Shown in pieces: positions 1 through 8,017 of a stretch of DNA of 64,000 nucleotides. This stretch comes from Balneolaceae bacterium (GTDB lineage Bacteria > Bacteroidota > Rhodothermia > Balneolales > Balneolaceae): the NCBI GenBank assembly GCA_017643365.1, contig JAEPNO010000002.1, positions 1 through 64,000 on the forward strand, written 5' to 3'. How positions within the stretch are numbered: position 1 is the first letter of the stretch; the number at the start of each line of letters is the position of its first letter. The notes beneath the pieces were generated by a model. It ran no database searches, was not told the DNA's origin, and saw only the letters and a list, made by a program, of their open reading frames with translations. The position numbers and the translations under genes are program-made.

Positions 1-111
1 GAAATAGAAAATAATATACCCTGCGGACTTAGAAATGCTATATTTAAAAGAAACTCAAAACGTTTAGGACACTATTGGTCAAGAACCTATAAATTTTTTG
101 ATGTCCAGTAG
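1..111 (+). CDS. possible 3' end of an unidentified protein (partial)
   Basis: The first 36 codons of the window stay open in frame 1 and end at TAG (109-111). The residues are basic and aromatic and end in TYKFFDVQ. The start lies outside the window and I do not recognise a family. About 107 bases without a gene follow before the acetyltransferase. It may be the tail of a real gene or a chance open frame; 36 codons are too few to decide. Confidence 0.3.
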   Translation, partial: EIENNIPCGLRNAIFKRNSKRLGHYWSRTYKFFDVQ

Positions 112-218
112 TTAGCTATTAAAAGTGTTGTGTCTACATCATATTTGGTTTAGATGTCTTATCTCAATTCAACGCTATTTTTGCTTTTATCTACCAAAGC
201 GGAAGCGTATTATCTGGA

Positions 219-683
219 ATGAATATATCCATACGCAGAGCAGAATTAGCAGATTTAGAAGCACTACAATCCCTTTTTGTAGATACCATAAAAAGCACAT
301 GTTCAGGTGATTACACCTCTACTCAAATTGAAGCATGGGTTTCTTCGGCCGATAATAAAGACCGATGGTTTCGATTAATTTTGAAACAATTTTCGATCGT
401 TGCTACCAACGAGGATGCCATTTTAGGATTTGCAGCTCTTGATGATGGTGACTATTTAGACTTTATGTACGTCCACAAAGACTATCTTAGAAATGGAATC
501 GCTAGCCAACTTATTGATGAATTAAAGCTGGAATCTCTACGTCAAGGATTTTATAAACTGCAATCGGATGTAAGTATTACGGCTCGCCCTTTTTTCGAGT
601 CAAAAGGATTTGAAGTCGCAAAGGAAAATAGAAAATCAATAAACGGTATTGAGCTGATAAACTATCGGATGCGAGAAGCCTGA
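219..683 (+). CDS. GNAT family N-acetyltransferase
   Basis: The 154-aa protein has the single-domain GNAT layout. Acetyl-CoA motif A is visible around residues 84-105, where LRNGIASQL gives the R-x-G-I-A pyrophosphate loop. The closing FFESKGFEV segment lies near residues 124-132. Members transfer an acetyl group from acetyl-CoA to an amine; the substrate cannot be read from sequence. The ATG at 219 is followed at once by the family-typical start NISIRRAE. The gene ends one base before the convergent dapA, so their transcripts meet tail to tail. Family is confident, function open. Confidence 0.85.
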   Translation: MNISIRRAELADLEALQSLFVDTIKSTCSGDYTSTQIEAWVSSADNKDRWFRLILKQFSIVATNEDAILGFAALDDGDYLDFMYVHKDYLRNGIASQLIDELKLESLRQGFYKLQSDVSITARPFFESKGFEVAKENRKSINGIELINYRMREA

Positions 684-684
684 C

Positions 685-1575
685 TTAGCTTAAGCTTTTA
701 AACCAAGCATTCAATTTCCGATCGGCCTCAATGAGCGCTTCTTCGGTTTCGGTGGATAAATCTTGCTTAACCAAAGGCAGACGAACTTGATCAGAATTAA
801 TCCATCCTTTGTGAAATAGTAAGGCTTTTACCGGAGTTGGACTCGGGGCATCGAAAAGTAAATCTACACAAGCAACCCAGTCTTCGAAAAGCTCTTCCGA
901 TTTATTCTCTAAAGCCAAATTGAGATATTTTTTGGTTTGAGAAGGCCACGCATTCGATGCCACAGAAACATGTCCTACAGCGCCCAAATCAACAAATTCT
1001 TTAATCAGATTGTCATCGCCGCAATACAATGGCGCATCGGGGGCTGCATCGCGAAAAGCTTTAAACTCTTCAATACTACCACTCGCTTCTTTTAGCCCCA
1101 TATAATTGCCGAAGTCGTTGAATAATCTTGAAGGTACTTCAGGATGCATCTTCACACCTGCACGTGAGGGCACGTTGTAAATCATACACGGCGTATCAGT
1201 TTCTACCATTAATGATTTAAACCAAGTGTATTGCCCCTCTTTACCGGGTTTTGCGTAAATCGGGTTTACAAGAAGCAACGCATCCACTTTTTGATCGTCG
1301 CAAAACTTAATGAATTCGATTTGAGCTTCGAGGTTAAATCCCCCGATTCCGGCCATGATAGGCACAACCAAATCAAGAGATTTCGCAAACTTTACGATTT
1401 CCCTTTTTTCTTCCGATGTTAGGTTTAACCCTTCGCCGGTGCTCCCCAAAATAAGCACACCATTTCCGGCCACTTCCTGCTCTTTCAGCACCGATTCCAA
1501 GCTCTCGAAATCGATTTCAGCATAGTCGTTCATTGGGGTTACGACGGCAGTCCAAAGTGGGAAATCTGTGGTCAT
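685..1575 (-). CDS. dapA: 4-hydroxy-tetrahydrodipicolinate synthase
   Basis: The protein (296 aa, normal length) is a cytosolic TIM-barrel aldolase. It condenses pyruvate with aspartate semialdehyde at the entry to diaminopimelate and lysine synthesis. The GSTGE motif at 44-48 binds the pyruvate carboxylate. Tyr133 (YNVPSR) and the Schiff-base lysine Lys162 (GLKEASGS) sit where the family has them. Its ATG overlaps the dapB stop as ATGA, so it is the second gene of a dapB-dapA operon and probably translationally coupled. Related pyruvate aldolases (NanA, KdgA-like) share the fold, but the dapB neighbour favours DapA. Confidence 0.95.
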   Translation of the reverse strand: MTTDFPLWTAVVTPMNDYAEIDFESLESVLKEQEVAGNGVLILGSTGEGLNLTSEEKREIVKFAKSLDLVVPIMAGIGGFNLEAQIEFIKFCDDQKVDALLLVNPIYAKPGKEGQYTWFKSLMVETDTPCMIYNVPSRAGVKMHPEVPSRLFNDFGNYMGLKEASGSIEEFKAFRDAAPDAPLYCGDDNLIKEFVDLGAVGHVSVASNAWPSQTKKYLNLALENKSEELFEDWVACVDLLFDAPSPTPVKALLFHKGWINSDQVRLPLVKQDLSTETEEALIEADRKLNAWFKSLS

Positions 1576-2249
1576 GATGTGGGTTTAGTTACAGAATCAA
1601 AGAGTTCGCCAAAGGTATGCACTCCTTCACTCAAATGCTGATTAGACACCAATTGTTCCGCCGCCCAAATGGCTCCCTCCGCAAAAATTGATCGGTCGAG
1701 CGCATCGTGCTTTAGCGTGATTTCTTCGGTTGCCGTTTTAATGATGAGTTCGTGGATTCCATTTACATCTCCAACGCGTTCCGAAGTAATCTCCGCCGGT
1801 TTGTTCAGCCATTCTTTCCATGAAATTGCCGTTCCACTTGGGGCATCTTGTTTGTGGATGTGATGAACTTCATGAATCGAAAATTCCGGTTGTTTTAATA
1901 CATCCGCCCCGGCACTCATGCTTTCAATGGCTTTACGGATCAGATTCATTCCCAGACTAAAATTGGTTGCCAACACCCAACGTGTTCGCATGGTCTGAAC
2001 TTTTCGGTTTAGATCAGCCGGCCAATCGAAACCTGTGCTTCCCCATGCAGCGGGAGTTCCGGAAGCCAACACCATTTCCAACAGTTTAGGTACTGCATCG
2101 CCCGGCACAAAAATGATTACTGCATCTGCTTTTTTGAGTTTCTCAACCGATGGTGGATTTGATTCATCGAAGGCATCTAGCAAACGATCGCCCAGCATTT
2201 CTACTACTCTACTGCCCGTTTTTCCTGTTCCGATTACTGAGATTTTCAT
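1572..2249 (-). CDS. dapB: 4-hydroxy-tetrahydrodipicolinate reductase
   Basis: NAD(P)H-dependent reductase that follows DapA in diaminopimelate/lysine synthesis. The Rossmann nucleotide loop GTGKTG is at residues 7-12. The catalytic block EVHHIHKQDAPSGTA carries the family's His/Lys active-site residues near 146-160. At 225 aa it is shorter than the roughly 270 aa of enterobacterial DapB, but this compact form occurs in Bacteroidetes-type bacteria. It is the promoter-proximal gene of dapB-dapA and overlaps dapA by four bases. A gap of about 170 bases separates it from the upstream lipoprotein gene. Confidence 0.95.
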   Translation of the reverse strand: MKISVIGTGKTGSRVVEMLGDRLLDAFDESNPPSVEKLKKADAVIIFVPGDAVPKLLEMVLASGTPAAWGSTGFDWPADLNRKVQTMRTRWVLATNFSLGMNLIRKAIESMSAGADVLKQPEFSIHEVHHIHKQDAPSGTAISWKEWLNKPAEITSERVGDVNGIHELIIKTATEEITLKHDALDRSIFAEGAIWAAEQLVSNQHLSEGVHTFGELFDSVTKPTS

Positions 2250-2418
2250 GGGTTAAATTAGTTTTGAGGAATGAGGTTTGAGGATAAGAGGTAACACTAT
2301 TTAATTCCGACAAACAGATTGCGCGATTTGATGCTACTATTATTGAATAAAAAAAATTAGCCTATTTTCGTGCAATCATTAAAGAAAAGTCTCACTCAAT
2401 GTGCCTAGGTTTTTGATT

Positions 2419-3045
2419 CTAATCAAAAGAAACTTGTTCAATTCGGTAACTCGTAGTACGCAAAATTCCAGAAGCTATAGCTTTATTTTCATAAAATTCA
2501 GAAGTCTCAAAGTTATATAAATCCATTGATATTCCTTTAAATGAGTATTCAATTTTATTTGAAGTCAATATGAATTCATTTGAATCCAAAATGCCCGAAT
2601 ACCATAAATCACCCATTTGATAATTAATTCCAATAAATTCTGATCTTTGCACAACAGAATCATAAAAGTGATTTATATACATGAACTCTTCAGGTAGTGT
2701 GTTACTATTACCAATTGTTACATTTTCTGAGTTATGTGCAAGAATTAAAATGGTAAAGTACTGTTCAGAATTTTCAGCTATTAAAAATACTTGAATACTC
2801 TGAAATTCTATATATCTATTATTGATAGATATATTAGCTTTATCAGTATTTGAAACTTCAGTGAATTGAGTAACTTCTCTAACTGAAAATTCATTAGTGT
2901 CAGAAAATAAGATTTCCCGAATATTTGAGAAATTGGTAAACGTAGCGCCTTCGCTGAATTGATTTATTGGAGAAGTAGTGACCCCAATATCACCACCACT
3001 ACAGCTAATCACGAAAAAAAGACTTATTAGTAAAAGATTTTTCAA
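2419..3045 (-). CDS. hypothetical lipoprotein with TTG start
   Basis: The 208-aa product begins with a lipoprotein signal peptide: basic start MKN, a hydrophobic run, then a lipobox ending VISC at residue 15, followed by SGGD. The mature part is rich in Asn, Ser and Ile and looks like a beta-strand protein, but I recognise no domain. The initiation codon is TTG and overlaps the TGA stop of the upstream beta-barrel gene as TTGA; the signal peptide starting right there supports this choice. The overlap implies one transcript with the barrel gene, so the pair may work together in the outer membrane. Confidence 0.7.
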   Translation of the reverse strand: MKNLLLISLFFVISCSGGDIGVTTSPINQFSEGATFTNFSNIREILFSDTNEFSVREVTQFTEVSNTDKANISINNRYIEFQSIQVFLIAENSEQYFTILILAHNSENVTIGNSNTLPEEFMYINHFYDSVVQRSEFIGINYQMGDLWYSGILDSNEFILTSNKIEYSFKGISMDLYNFETSEFYENKAIASGILRTTSYRIEQVSFD

Positions 3046-3689
3046 AACGTAAAACCAAGTCGAAACATATTATTATATGTAGTACCCAGTTGAAAACTGG
3101 AACCTCCTTTTTCTGGTTCACCTACTTCGTCCCCATCAACTTTAACCTTTATATCTGAGAAATGAGTGTAAATAAGACCATACCCAAGTTCTACGCCCAG
3201 GTATAAATTCTTTACTATGTAATAGTCCGCACCAATTAGAAAGTTACCGCCAATTTGGAGGTAGGCTCGTTCTGATCCAACATTATCGATTGCTCCTGAA
3301 ATTTGTAAATCTTGAGAATCTGATTTGTCTTTATACCATGAAAACTTAGCTCCAAAAAGCCCTTCAAATCCGGTATAAGCACTTAATCTATCAGTAATAT
3401 CTCTATGCTTTTCTGTGCCCGGCGCAAACTGTATTTCTACTACATTCTGAGTTACGTCTTCAGCTAGACTTAGAATCCTTGTATTTAAAGTAAATCCATA
3501 TCTGTTAACTCTATTACTTTCAATAAACGAGCGAATCTTTATCCGATCTACTCTTATTGGGCTAGATGAAAAAGGAGCTGTATTTATTTCTATCGCTTTT
3601 TCACCAAGTTTTGCCTTTATATCATTTTCTTGGGCTGAAGCTGATAATGTAATTCCAAGTACTAGGAACAAACTTAAAATTGATTTCAT
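3042..3689 (-). CDS. outer-membrane beta-barrel-like protein
   Basis: From the ATG at 3689 the 215-aa product opens with a clean signal peptide (MKSILSLFLVLGITLSASA then QEND). It continues with alternating polar/hydrophobic strands and ends in MFRLGFTF, whose aromatic last residue is typical of outer-membrane barrels. An upstream in-frame start at 3746 would add a 19-residue polar extension before the signal, so the inner ATG is preferred. The gene lies just downstream of lysC on the same strand and overlaps the following lipoprotein gene. Family unknown; a porin-like or OmpA/OmpW-like role is inference. Confidence 0.7.
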   Translation of the reverse strand: MKSILSLFLVLGITLSASAQENDIKAKLGEKAIEINTAPFSSSPIRVDRIKIRSFIESNRVNRYGFTLNTRILSLAEDVTQNVVEIQFAPGTEKHRDITDRLSAYTGFEGLFGAKFSWYKDKSDSQDLQISGAIDNVGSERAYLQIGGNFLIGADYYIVKNLYLGVELGYGLIYTHFSDIKVKVDGDEVGEPEKGGSSFQLGTTYNNMFRLGFTF

Positions 3690-3738
3690 ATTCAAACTCA
3701 TACATAAGGTTAGATGATTAATTTTCCTCAAATATATA

Positions 3739-5064
3739 TCATTCAATAAACTTTTTATGGATTAATTGAACAATTTCATCTCCTTTATCTTCATCCACCA
3801 AAAAACACAAATTATAGGCGGAAGCCCCATGGCAAACTAAGCGGATGTTATACTCCTTCAAAAGGTTGAAAAGCTGCCCGCTTATACCGGAAGTTACATT
3901 TAATCGATTTCCAATTAGTGCAATTAACGATAAGTTTTTCTCCACTTCCACATCGCAAAATTCATTGAGTTGACGATACACTTTCTCAGTAAGCTCTACT
4001 TTGTTGGATGCTTTCACCGCGGTATCTAAGGTGAGCGACACACTCACTTCCGAGGTAGTCACCAAATCCACAGATATTTTATTTTCCGCCAACACACTAA
4101 ATAATTTTGCTAAAAACCCGTGCTGATGAAGCATATCAAGGCTTTTTACGGTAAGCAGCGTTTGATCTTTCCGAAGTGATATTGCCCGAACTACCGGTTC
4201 TTTCTCTGTTTTAGTCACCACAAAAGTACCCGGAATTTCAGGACGTTTACTGTCGGCCACCCGAACTTTAATTCCAGATCGCATCGCCGGTTTTAGTGTT
4301 GCCGGATGAAGAACTTTCCCCCCAAACACCGAAAGCTCTGCGGCTTCATCGAAAGTGATTTCCGGAATTGGTTTTGCCTTGCTAACCAAACGTGGATCGG
4401 TGGTGTATACGCCGGCAACATCAGTCCAAATTTCCAGTTGATCGGCACCAACTGCTTCAGCAAATAGTGCGGCAGAGAAGTCGCTCCCGCCTCTCCCCAG
4501 TGTTGTGGTGCTGCCAAAAATATCTGAGCCGATAAATCCTTGTGTTAGGAACACGGCATCGCCGGTAATTAATTGATCTGCCTTTTTCTTAATCATCGCC
4601 AAATCGGGAGTGGCATTCCCGAAGGTTGAATCCGTTTTGATAATCTTCCTTGCATCCAACCATTCCGCATTTACGCCATGCTGCCTTAGTACTTCGGTAA
4701 AAATACGTGTGCTCATCAATTCGCCGAATGCATACAATTTATCTTTCCAGCGTTTATCTCGTCCAAATTGCTCTAGATGTGCTCTTAACTCGGATAGCTG
4801 CCGCTGAAGTGTGGATATCAGCACTTTTCGGTTTTCAAGATTCGAGATGATGGTCAGGTGTCGATTCTCGATATCATGAATCAACTGTTCACGCTCGGTT
4901 GAAGTAAGACTTGGACTTTCCAGTGCTACCAAATCGTTGGTAGTGCCCGACGTGGCACTGATTACAATCAGCTTACGATCGGGATTATCTGCAACAATAC
5001 TCGCACTGTGCACCATAGCATCGAAAGTTCCAACGCTGGTACCACCAAATTTTGAGACGATCAT
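3739..5064 (-). CDS. lysC: aspartate kinase
   Basis: Monofunctional aspartokinase (441 aa) that phosphorylates aspartate in the first step of lysine, threonine and methionine synthesis. The amino-acid-kinase fold begins with KFGGTSVG at residues 5-12, and TLGRGGSDFSA near residue 190 is the nucleotide/aspartate loop. The C-terminal third (about 300-441) has the paired ACT-domain look, the usual site of allosteric amino acid feedback. No homoserine dehydrogenase domain is fused. It heads a minus-strand cluster with dapB and dapA, consistent with a lysine role, and is divergent from the esterase gene. Confidence 0.93.
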   Translation of the reverse strand: MIVSKFGGTSVGTFDAMVHSASIVADNPDRKLIVISATSGTTNDLVALESPSLTSTEREQLIHDIENRHLTIISNLENRKVLISTLQRQLSELRAHLEQFGRDKRWKDKLYAFGELMSTRIFTEVLRQHGVNAEWLDARKIIKTDSTFGNATPDLAMIKKKADQLITGDAVFLTQGFIGSDIFGSTTTLGRGGSDFSAALFAEAVGADQLEIWTDVAGVYTTDPRLVSKAKPIPEITFDEAAELSVFGGKVLHPATLKPAMRSGIKVRVADSKRPEIPGTFVVTKTEKEPVVRAISLRKDQTLLTVKSLDMLHQHGFLAKLFSVLAENKISVDLVTTSEVSVSLTLDTAVKASNKVELTEKVYRQLNEFCDVEVEKNLSLIALIGNRLNVTSGISGQLFNLLKEYNIRLVCHGASAYNLCFLVDEDKGDEIVQLIHKKFIE

Positions 5065-5126
5065 AATGAATGAGTGAAATTGTGATGAATCCCCAAAATA
5101 ATGAGAGTTTAGATGAATCCATTATG

Positions 5127-5134
5127 TATTTTTG
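5127..5134 (+). promoter_or_regulatory. candidate -7 promoter element of the esterase gene
   Basis: The octamer TATTTTTG fits the Bacteroidetes -7 consensus TAnnTTTG. It lies 37 bases before the ATG at 5171, which gives a plausible short leader. An upstream TTG start (5132) would fall inside this element, so the promoter helps decide the start. No clear TTTG at -33 with the usual spacing was found. Confidence 0.4.
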
Positions 5135-5170
5135 AGATATAAAAAAATCAAAACTCAACTATTCAACAGC

Positions 5171-6373
5171 ATGCGCTTCATCAACTTATTGTTTCTTTCA
5201 GCTTTTCTTTTGCACTGTAGCGGTGCATCCATCAACAATGTGGATGAGGTAAATAAACGCCTTGATCAGATTGAACAAGCCGAAAATGCTGAAAATGCTC
5301 AACAGCTGGCCGACGAACTCTGGCAAGAACTAGCTGTGGCTGATCAGATACCATTCACCAGCGATTCGACCGTCATTTTTTTATATAAAGGAGATGCCGA
5401 ATCGGTGCGATGGAATGGAGATTTCAATAGTTGGGGCGGCAATAAATCGATTCAAATAATCGGGGAACGTGTGGGCGAATCCGATCTGTGGACAGCATCT
5501 ACCACCTTCCCGACCGATGCCCGTTTGGATTATAAAATTACGGTGAATGAAACCGATTGGATGCTTGATCCGGCGAATCCTAATCAGCAATGGAGCGGAT
5601 TTGGTCCAAATTCTGAGCTTCGGATGCCCGAATGGAAACCGGAGCCGTTAACCTATCGATCACCGGATACTGATAATGGACTACTTCGGGAATCGACGAT
5701 TATTGAGAGTTCGAATTTAGGGTATGAAGTGAGTTATCAAGTGTATCTTCCGGATGGATATGAAACTACGGAACAGCTGCCGGTGATTTACGTCACTGAT
5801 GGACAAGAATACAGCGATGACAATTTGGGTGCGATGGTTGTTGTGCTGGATAATTTAATCCATCAAAAGAAAATTGAACCTGTAATTACTGTATTTGTGA
5901 ACCCACTTGATCCTTCCGATCCCGATCTCAACCGCCGAATGGATGAAATGGGTAACAACGAAGACTACTTAAACTTCTTTGTTGATGAACTTATCCCAAC
6001 AATCGAAAATGAATACAAAGCCTCGCCAGTTAAAAGTGATCGCGCAATTTTAGGGACTTCTCTTGGCGGATTAAATGCCACTTATTTTGCTTTTTCACGC
6101 CCTGACCTTTTTGGTAATGCTGCCATTCAAGCGCCTGCGTTCTGGTATAGAGAAGAGATTTACGATCTGGTTAAAGAAATCGAAGTGGATGAGTTGAATA
6201 TCTACATTAGTGTAGGCACCATTGGCGATAACACCATCGATGCCCGAACCATGAAAACGATCTTCGAGGAAAAAGGACTCGATTTCACTTATTTAGAAGT
6301 TAACGAAGGCCACTCCTGGGGCGCCTGGCGAACCCAACTCGATGATATTCTACTCCAGTTTTTTGGGGATTAA
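5171..6373 (+). CDS. esterase-family lipoprotein with N-terminal carbohydrate-binding-like domain
   Basis: The 400-aa product from ATG 5171 carries a lipoprotein signal (MRFINLLFLSAFLLHCSG). Residues about 60-150 resemble the CBM48/E-set domain fused to many esterase-D proteins (RWNGDFNSWGG, then DYKITVNETDWMLDP). The remainder is an alpha/beta hydrolase of the enterochelin esterase/esterase D type. The nucleophile is in GTSLGG, the likely catalytic His in EGHSWGAWR, and VIYVTDGQEY precedes the oxyanion region. It probably hydrolyses a carboxylic ester in the periplasm; a ferric-siderophore or feruloyl substrate cannot be told apart. Confidence 0.82.
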   Translation: MRFINLLFLSAFLLHCSGASINNVDEVNKRLDQIEQAENAENAQQLADELWQELAVADQIPFTSDSTVIFLYKGDAESVRWNGDFNSWGGNKSIQIIGERVGESDLWTASTTFPTDARLDYKITVNETDWMLDPANPNQQWSGFGPNSELRMPEWKPEPLTYRSPDTDNGLLRESTIIESSNLGYEVSYQVYLPDGYETTEQLPVIYVTDGQEYSDDNLGAMVVVLDNLIHQKKIEPVITVFVNPLDPSDPDLNRRMDEMGNNEDYLNFFVDELIPTIENEYKASPVKSDRAILGTSLGGLNATYFAFSRPDLFGNAAIQAPAFWYREEIYDLVKEIEVDELNIYISVGTIGDNTIDARTMKTIFEEKGLDFTYLEVNEGHSWGAWRTQLDDILLQFFGD

Positions 6374-6698
6374 GAGAGTTCCAAAGTTACTCAGTGACAG
6401 AGTTACAAAGGGACTAAGGGACTAAGGGACTAAGGGACTAAGGGACTAAGATATTCATTGCTTGAATTCAATCCTTTGGGTGAGTCAACCGAACACTCGA
6501 ACATTTGAACACTCGAACATTTGAACATTTGAACATTTGAACATTTGAACATTTGAACACTCGAACACTCGAACACTTGAACATTTGAACACTTGAAAAT
6601 TGCTTGTTGAATATTGCATATTGAATCCCCTTTGCCTCTTTGTAACTTTGTAACTTTCATCTTATCCTCAACGGCAATTCATAATCTAACCGAACATC
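6374..6698. repeat. 325-base intergenic block of short tandem repeats with inverted ends
   Basis: No credible gene is present. Five perfect copies of the 8-mer GGGACTAA occupy 6410-6449. Thirteen copies of an 8-mer alternating GAACATTT, GAACACTC and GAACACTT occupy 6491-6594. The outer edges are related in inverse: AAAGTTAC...GTTACAAAG at about 6382-6410 against CTTTGTAACTTTGTAACTTT at about 6639-6658. On the minus strand the array stays open as a 76-codon frame that only spells CSNVQMFK-type repeats, so it is not called a gene. Confidence 0.85.
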
Positions 6699-7934
6699 AT
6701 GCCACTAATCACAAACGACGCTGTTGTATTTGGACTACTGATGGCCATTCTGGCTACCATTTTTGTTACCTCCCATAGTTCAAATCCCGGATGGAAAAAA
6801 TTCTACCGCTTTGTCCCTTCGTTGTTATTGTGCTATTTCGTGCCATCTGTGTTTACATCTTTGGGAGTGATTGATCCCAATGAATCGAGTTTGTACTACA
6901 TGGCATCGCGGTACTTACTGCCGGCTAGTTTGGTGTTACTCACTTTGAGTATCGATTTAAAAGCCGTGATGAACCTGGGTTGGAAAGCCGTAGCGATGTT
7001 CTTTGCAGGAACGACAGGTATTATAATTGGTGGTCCGATTGCGTTGATGATCGTGAGTGCTATCAACCCTGAAATTACGGCCGGTGCAGGTCCGGATGAG
7101 GTGTGGAGAGGATTGTCGACAGTAGCAGGAAGCTGGATTGGCGGTGGAGCCAATCAAACGGCTATGTACGAGATTTTTGAGCCCAGCGATACCCTTTTCA
7201 GTGCGATGATTACGGTTGATATCATCGTTGCTAATCTCTGGATGGCCTTTATTCTCTACGGTGCAGGTATGAGCGATACCATCGACAAATGGTTCAAAGC
7301 CGATTCATCTGCTATCGAAACTCTTAAGAAAAGCGTAGCCGATTATCAGGCAAGCATTGCTAAAGTACCAACGCTGGTAGATTTCGTTAAAATGGGTGCC
7401 ATAGCTTTTGGGATTACTGCGTTGGGACACGTAATCGGCGATTTCATCGCACCATGGGTAGATGCTAACTCGGAAACCTTGAGCCGATTGAGTTTTAACT
7501 CATCGTTTTTCTGGATTGTAGTTGTTGCCACGCTCGGTGGTTTCGCGATGAGTTTCACCAAACAACGCAAACTTGAAGGCGCCGGAGCCTCGAAAATGGG
7601 AACTTTGTTCCTCTACATTTTGGTGATGACCATCGGGATGAAAATGGATCTTGGGGCTTTTACCGAAGTACCAGGTTTCTTTGTTATAGGCTTAATATGG
7701 ATCATCATTCACGTGATTGTATTGCTCGGCGTTGGATATTTAATCAAAGCCCCGTTTTTCTTCACGGCAGTAGGTTCACAAGCAAATGTAGGTGGTGCTG
7801 CATCAGCTCCAATTGTAGCTTCAGCTTTCTCCCCGGCACTTGCTCCTGTAGGAGTGCTATTAGCTGTTTTAGGTTATGGTGTTGGAACATTTGGCGCATT
7901 GCTATGTGCTCAAATCATGCGCATTGTGTCATAA
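6699..7934 (+). CDS. DUF819 family integral membrane protein
   Basis: The 411-aa protein is almost wholly hydrophobic, with about ten or more membrane segments. It matches the DUF819 (YjcL-like) family in length and in conserved pieces such as GSWIGGGANQTAMYE and the C-terminal VGSQANVGGAASAP. The glycine-rich VGGAASAPI and GGGANQ motifs in the two halves suggest an internal repeat and a carrier fold. Members are predicted inner-membrane transporters of unproven substrate. The gene stands alone after the repeat block. Family assignment is strong; transport activity is inference. Confidence 0.85.
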   Translation: MPLITNDAVVFGLLMAILATIFVTSHSSNPGWKKFYRFVPSLLLCYFVPSVFTSLGVIDPNESSLYYMASRYLLPASLVLLTLSIDLKAVMNLGWKAVAMFFAGTTGIIIGGPIALMIVSAINPEITAGAGPDEVWRGLSTVAGSWIGGGANQTAMYEIFEPSDTLFSAMITVDIIVANLWMAFILYGAGMSDTIDKWFKADSSAIETLKKSVADYQASIAKVPTLVDFVKMGAIAFGITALGHVIGDFIAPWVDANSETLSRLSFNSSFFWIVVVATLGGFAMSFTKQRKLEGAGASKMGTLFLYILVMTIGMKMDLGAFTEVPGFFVIGLIWIIIHVIVLLGVGYLIKAPFFFTAVGSQANVGGAASAPIVASAFSPALAPVGVLLAVLGYGVGTFGALLCAQIMRIVS

Positions 7935-7975
7935 ATTAACTGAACCATTTACTCATAATGGTGGTTTTAATGTCG

Positions 7976-7983
7976 TATCTTTG
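7976..7983 (+). promoter_or_regulatory. candidate -7 promoter element upstream of the 8018 gene
   Basis: TATCTTTG is a perfect match to the Bacteroidetes -7 consensus TAnnTTTG. It is placed 34 bases before the TTG start codon at 8018. A -33 TTTG at the normal distance is not evident. Confidence 0.45.
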
Positions 7984-8017
7984 AACGCTGAACCGACAAA
8001 TATTAAAACCACTTTTT

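Noticed and set aside
6410-6594. Possible CRISPR array.
   Set aside because: Units are 8 bp and directly adjacent, with no spacers, and no cas gene is in the window.
6430-6660. Minus-strand 76-codon open frame.
   Set aside because: It is spelled by the 8-bp tandem array and reads as repeated CSNVQMFK; no start signal or homology.
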